Below are positions 6,355 to 8,139 of a DNA stretch of 8,139 nucleotides, in pieces (the stretch's first letter is position 1; the number at the start of each line of letters is the position of its first letter). The position numbers and the translations under genes are program-made. Source of the DNA: Phycisphaeraceae bacterium (GTDB lineage: Bacteria > Planctomycetota > Phycisphaerae > Phycisphaerales > Phycisphaeraceae); NCBI GenBank assembly GCA_020850375.1, contig JADZET010000014.1:1-8139 (forward strand), in the 5' to 3' direction. The notes under the pieces were generated by a model that was not told where the DNA came from, did not search any database, and saw only the letters and a list, made by a program, of their open reading frames with translations.

Positions 6355-7302
6355 TTATTCGATGCCCAGATCCTTGGCCGAGATGAACCGATACGTCCCG
6401 CCCGACTCCTTGGCCAGACGTTCGAGCGTGCCGGTCTTGCCCGCCGCGGCCAGCGGGTCCTGGTAAACGAACTGGATGGCGTTGATCATCGTCTTCTGGT
6501 CGTTGAGTTGGTGGATCTCGTCCAGGATGGCCCGCTGTTGCGCCTCGGCGGCGCTGGCGGGCACGGGGCCCAGAAGATTGTCCGACAGGACGAAGATCAG
6601 GTCCGGGTCGTAGGACAGCGCCTTGGCCACCGCCTCGACCAGGGGGCCCGAGCCGTGCGGCTGGACGTTGCCGGTGTCAGGCTTGAACCATTCGACGGTC
6701 TGATGAATATTCTGACGCGTCGCCCGGCGGAGTCCGCCCGGCGGGGGCTCGAGCGACCGGCCCTCCTGGAAGAAGATGACCGTGAACTGTTGCGCCGGCT
6801 GGAGCCGACCGACCGAGCGCTCGAGCTCGTCGAGCACGTAGCGCAGCGTGTCAACCAGCGAGGCCGAGGCGTCGACGACGTAGACGATGCGCAGCGCCTC
6901 GCCGCCGGTGCCGTAGAAACGGGCCTCGAGTTTGTCCGCCGACTGAAGTTCGGCCAGCGGGCTGACCACGGCTTGTGGCGGTGGGGGGGTGAGCACGGCT
7001 GGCGGCGGTTCGACCGGGGCCTTGAGCTCGGGCGGGGGGGGCGTATCCGGCTCAGCGGGTTTGTCGGCGGTGGGCGTCGTGGGCGTTGGGACCGGCTGCG
7101 GAGGCGCCACGGCCGGCTTGGGCATGCCCAACTCAGCCGTCGCCAGTTCGACGACCGGGATCGGCGCCACACGTGGCCGGCTGGGCCTGGCCACCGACCA
7201 GACCACGCCCATCGCCGCCACCGCCGCCCCGACGTGCAGCAGCAGCGATAGCCCCCAAGGCCATCCGCCGCCCCACAATCGTTTGGCCCATCGTCCGCCC
7301 AT
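6355..7302 (-). CDS. TonB-like membrane-anchored von Willebrand A domain protein
   Basis: The gene encodes 315 residues from ATG at 7300-7302 to TAA at 6355-6357. Three parts are visible. (a) A basic N-terminus and one transmembrane helix at about 16-36, with S19 and H23 in the Ser-x3-His spacing of the TonB transmembrane signature. (b) A Pro-rich linker at about 63-111 (runs of PPPP), like the TonB periplasmic spacer. (c) A vWA domain at about 128-310. It begins IVYVVDASAS, a MIDAS DxSxS site (D144, S146, S148). S218 in HGSGPLVEAVAKAL stands where the MIDAS threonine usually is, and D241 is in LIFVLSD. vWA domains bind protein ligands through a divalent metal. There is no TonB C-terminal domain. 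It is the first gene of the exbB-exbD-exbD block, so it probably is the arm moved by the motor. vWA proteins beside ExbBD occur in planctomycetes; their role is unknown to me. Confidence 0.9.
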   Translation of the reverse strand: MGGRWAKRLWGGGWPWGLSLLLHVGAAVAAMGVVWSVARPSRPRVAPIPVVELATAELGMPKPAVAPPQPVPTPTTPTADKPAEPDTPPPPELKAPVEPPPAVLTPPPPQAVVSPLAELQSADKLEARFYGTGGEALRIVYVVDASASLVDTLRYVLDELERSVGRLQPAQQFTVIFFQEGRSLEPPPGGLRRATRQNIHQTVEWFKPDTGNVQPHGSGPLVEAVAKALSYDPDLIFVLSDNLLGPVPASAAEAQQRAILDEIHQLNDQKTMINAIQFVYQDPLAAAGKTGTLERLAKESGGTYRFISAKDLGIE

Positions 7303-7393
7303 ATCCGTTGCGTACCTCGTTTAGCCACAGGATGTTCGACCACTTCCGCCCCCGGCCGATTTTCCCCATCTTACCCCTGCCCGGCCGGCCTGC

Positions 7394-7421
7394 TTGAATC
7401 CCCCAGCCCTCTGCGCACAAT
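7394..7421 (+). promoter_or_regulatory. Candidate promoter for the Gfo/Idh/MocA gene
   Basis: TTGAAT (7394-7399), a 16-nt spacer and CACAAT (7416-7421) match the sigma70 -35 and -10 at four of six positions each. Transcription from here would begin near 7428 and give a leader of about 79 nt that contains the C9 tract and the hairpin at 7449-7484. This is a weak call on matches alone. Confidence 0.25.
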
Positions 7422-7448
7422 GTTCCGAACCGTTAGCCCCCCCCCACG

Positions 7449-7484
7449 CCGCCCCTGAATCCCGCTCAAGGGAGCCAGGGGCGG
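7449..7484 (+). promoter_or_regulatory. Strong bipartite hairpin in the oxidoreductase leader
   Basis: An outer 9-bp stem pairs CCGCCCCTG (7449-7457) with CAGGGGCGG (7476-7484). A symmetrical 2x2 internal loop (AA/GC) follows. An inner 4-bp stem then pairs TCCC (7460-7463) with GGGA (7470-7473) around the loop GCTCAA. All 13 pairs are Watson-Crick. No T-run follows, so it is not a simple terminator. It ends 22 nt before the ATG and leaves the ribosome site free. It could be an RNA leader element or a DNA operator for either divergent gene. Confidence 0.5.
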
Positions 7485-7506
7485 ATCAACATCCAGGATA
7501 TTTGTC

Positions 7507-8139
7507 ATGAGCAAGCTTAAGACGTCGTCCGCCTCGACCTCCAAGAAGGACAAGCTCCGCGTCGCCTTCATCGGTGCCGGCGGGATCGCCGGGCTCCACA
7601 TGGAGAACCTGTCGAAGTTCCCCGACGTCGACATCGTCGGCCTGGCCGACGTCAACCAGGCCAACCTCGAGAAGTGGTCCGCCAAGTACAACATCTCCAA
7701 GGGCAACTGCTTCACCGACTGGAAGCAGATGCTCGCCAAGGTCCAGCCCGACGCGGCGAACATCTGCACGCCCAACGGCCTGCACGCCCCGGCCTCGATC
7801 GACGCCTCCAACGCCGGCTGCGACGTGATCGTCGAGAAGCCCATGGCCATGAACGCCAAGGAGGCGCAGGCCATGATCAACGCCGCCAAGAAGAACAACA
7901 AGAAGATCGTCATCGGCTTCCAGTACCGCTACTCGCCCAAGACGGCCTTCATCAAGGAGGCCGCCGACGCGGGCCTGTTCGGCAAGATCCTCTACGGCCG
8001 GGTCCAGGCCCTGCGCCGCCGCGGCGTGCCGAACTGGGGCGTCTTCGGCCGCAAGGACCTCCAGGGCGGCGGGCCCATGATCGACATCGGCGTGCACGCC
8101 CTGGAGATGACCCACTTCGCCATGGGCTCGCCCACGCCC
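7507..8139 (+). CDS. Gfo/Idh/MocA-family NAD(P)-dependent oxidoreductase (3' partial)
   Basis: The frame from ATG at 7507-7509 stays open for 211 codons to the window end, so the gene is cut. A ribosome site AGGA lies eight bases upstream. After a Ser/Lys-rich 16-residue leader, the Rossmann strand LRVAFIGAGGIAGLH holds the GxGxxA dinucleotide motif (G23 to A28). The family's catalytic EKP motif is at 110-112 (VIVEKPM), followed by GFQYRYSP (137-144) and the substrate-domain signature GGGPMIDIGVHALEM (187-201). The last includes D193 and H197, the usual catalytic-region residues. Members oxidise or reduce sugars, inositols and related polyols; the exact substrate cannot be told. No Tat or Sec signal is present, so it is cytosolic. 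Codon use is strikingly C-ending (AAC, AAG, ATC, GTC almost exclusively), unlike the nucleotidyltransferase-like gene, which suggests strong expression. Confidence 0.93.
   Translation, partial: MSKLKTSSASTSKKDKLRVAFIGAGGIAGLHMENLSKFPDVDIVGLADVNQANLEKWSAKYNISKGNCFTDWKQMLAKVQPDAANICTPNGLHAPASIDASNAGCDVIVEKPMAMNAKEAQAMINAAKKNNKKIVIGFQYRYSPKTAFIKEAADAGLFGKILYGRVQALRRRGVPNWGVFGRKDLQGGGPMIDIGVHALEMTHFAMGSPTP

Larger units (their letters stand above)
7303..7506. other. Divergent intergenic region between the vWA operon and the oxidoreductase gene
   Basis: These 204 bp should hold the promoters of both transcription units. They contain the FseI-type palindrome GGCCGGCC (7383-7390), a nine-base C tract (7437-7445), a strong bipartite hairpin (7449-7484), and a ribosome site AGGA (7495-7498) eight bases before the oxidoreductase ATG. 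No convincing small gene is seen. Confidence 0.6.

Noticed and set aside
7368..7398. Minus-strand promoter for the vWA operon (TTCAAG, 19 nt, TAAGAT)
   Set aside because: The -35 matches three of six positions and the spacer is too long, so I cannot support it. The real operon promoter is probably in this intergenic region but was not identified.
7486..8115. Minus-strand open frame of 209 codons opposite the oxidoreductase
   Set aside because: The plus strand encodes an unmistakable Gfo/Idh/MocA protein; this frame is His/Val/Gly-rich shadow.
1..8139. CRISPR array, tRNA, rRNA, insertion sequence or attachment site
   Set aside because: No regularly spaced repeats, cloverleaf-like segment, transposase motif or flanking direct repeats were seen on either strand.

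Overview
The window is high-GC bacterial DNA. Hand counts on sample lines give about 75% GC in thiG and in the large repeat-protein gene. One island at roughly 134-1025 samples at about 45-50%. A MotA/TolQ/ExbB + ExbD + ExbD cluster headed by a membrane-anchored von Willebrand A (vWA) protein, followed by a large secreted helical-repeat protein, next to a Gfo/Idh/MocA oxidoreductase, suggests a planctomycete-like organism (Planctomycetota, possibly Phycisphaerae). That is inference from gene content; no marker gene in the window proves it.

Layout. (1) Positions 2-133, plus strand: the last 43 codons of a ClpB-type AAA+ chaperone, with a small perfect hairpin over its stop codon. (2) 134-1025: the low-GC island, holding one minus-strand gene for a predicted nucleotidyltransferase-fold protein and a candidate promoter for it. 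(3) 1026-7302, all minus strand, read from right to left: a TonB-like anchored vWA protein, ExbB, ExbD, a second ExbD, an 828-residue exported helical-repeat protein, ThiS and ThiG. Gaps are 50 nt, 35 nt, an 8-nt overlap, a 4-nt ATGA overlap, 23 nt and 28 nt, so the whole block looks like one operon. (4) 7303-7506: the divergent intergenic region, with a C9 tract and a strong two-part hairpin. (5) 7507-8139, plus strand: the first 211 codons of a Gfo/Idh/MocA-family NAD(P)-dependent oxidoreductase, cut by the window edge.

How the genes may work together. ExbB and the two ExbDs carry the family signatures of a proton-driven inner-membrane motor, including the ExbD transmembrane aspartate. A normal motor of this kind drives TonB or TolA. 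No TonB C-terminal domain occurs in the window. Instead the first gene has a TonB-like N-terminal transmembrane helix with the Ser-x3-His pair, a proline-rich periplasmic linker, and a vWA domain with a mostly intact MIDAS metal site. I infer a TonB-like motor whose moving arm ends in a metal-dependent protein-binding domain, with the secreted helical-repeat protein as a likely partner. The thiazole-forming pair thiS-thiG sits at the distal end of the same transcription unit, a metabolic appendage with no obvious mechanistic link.
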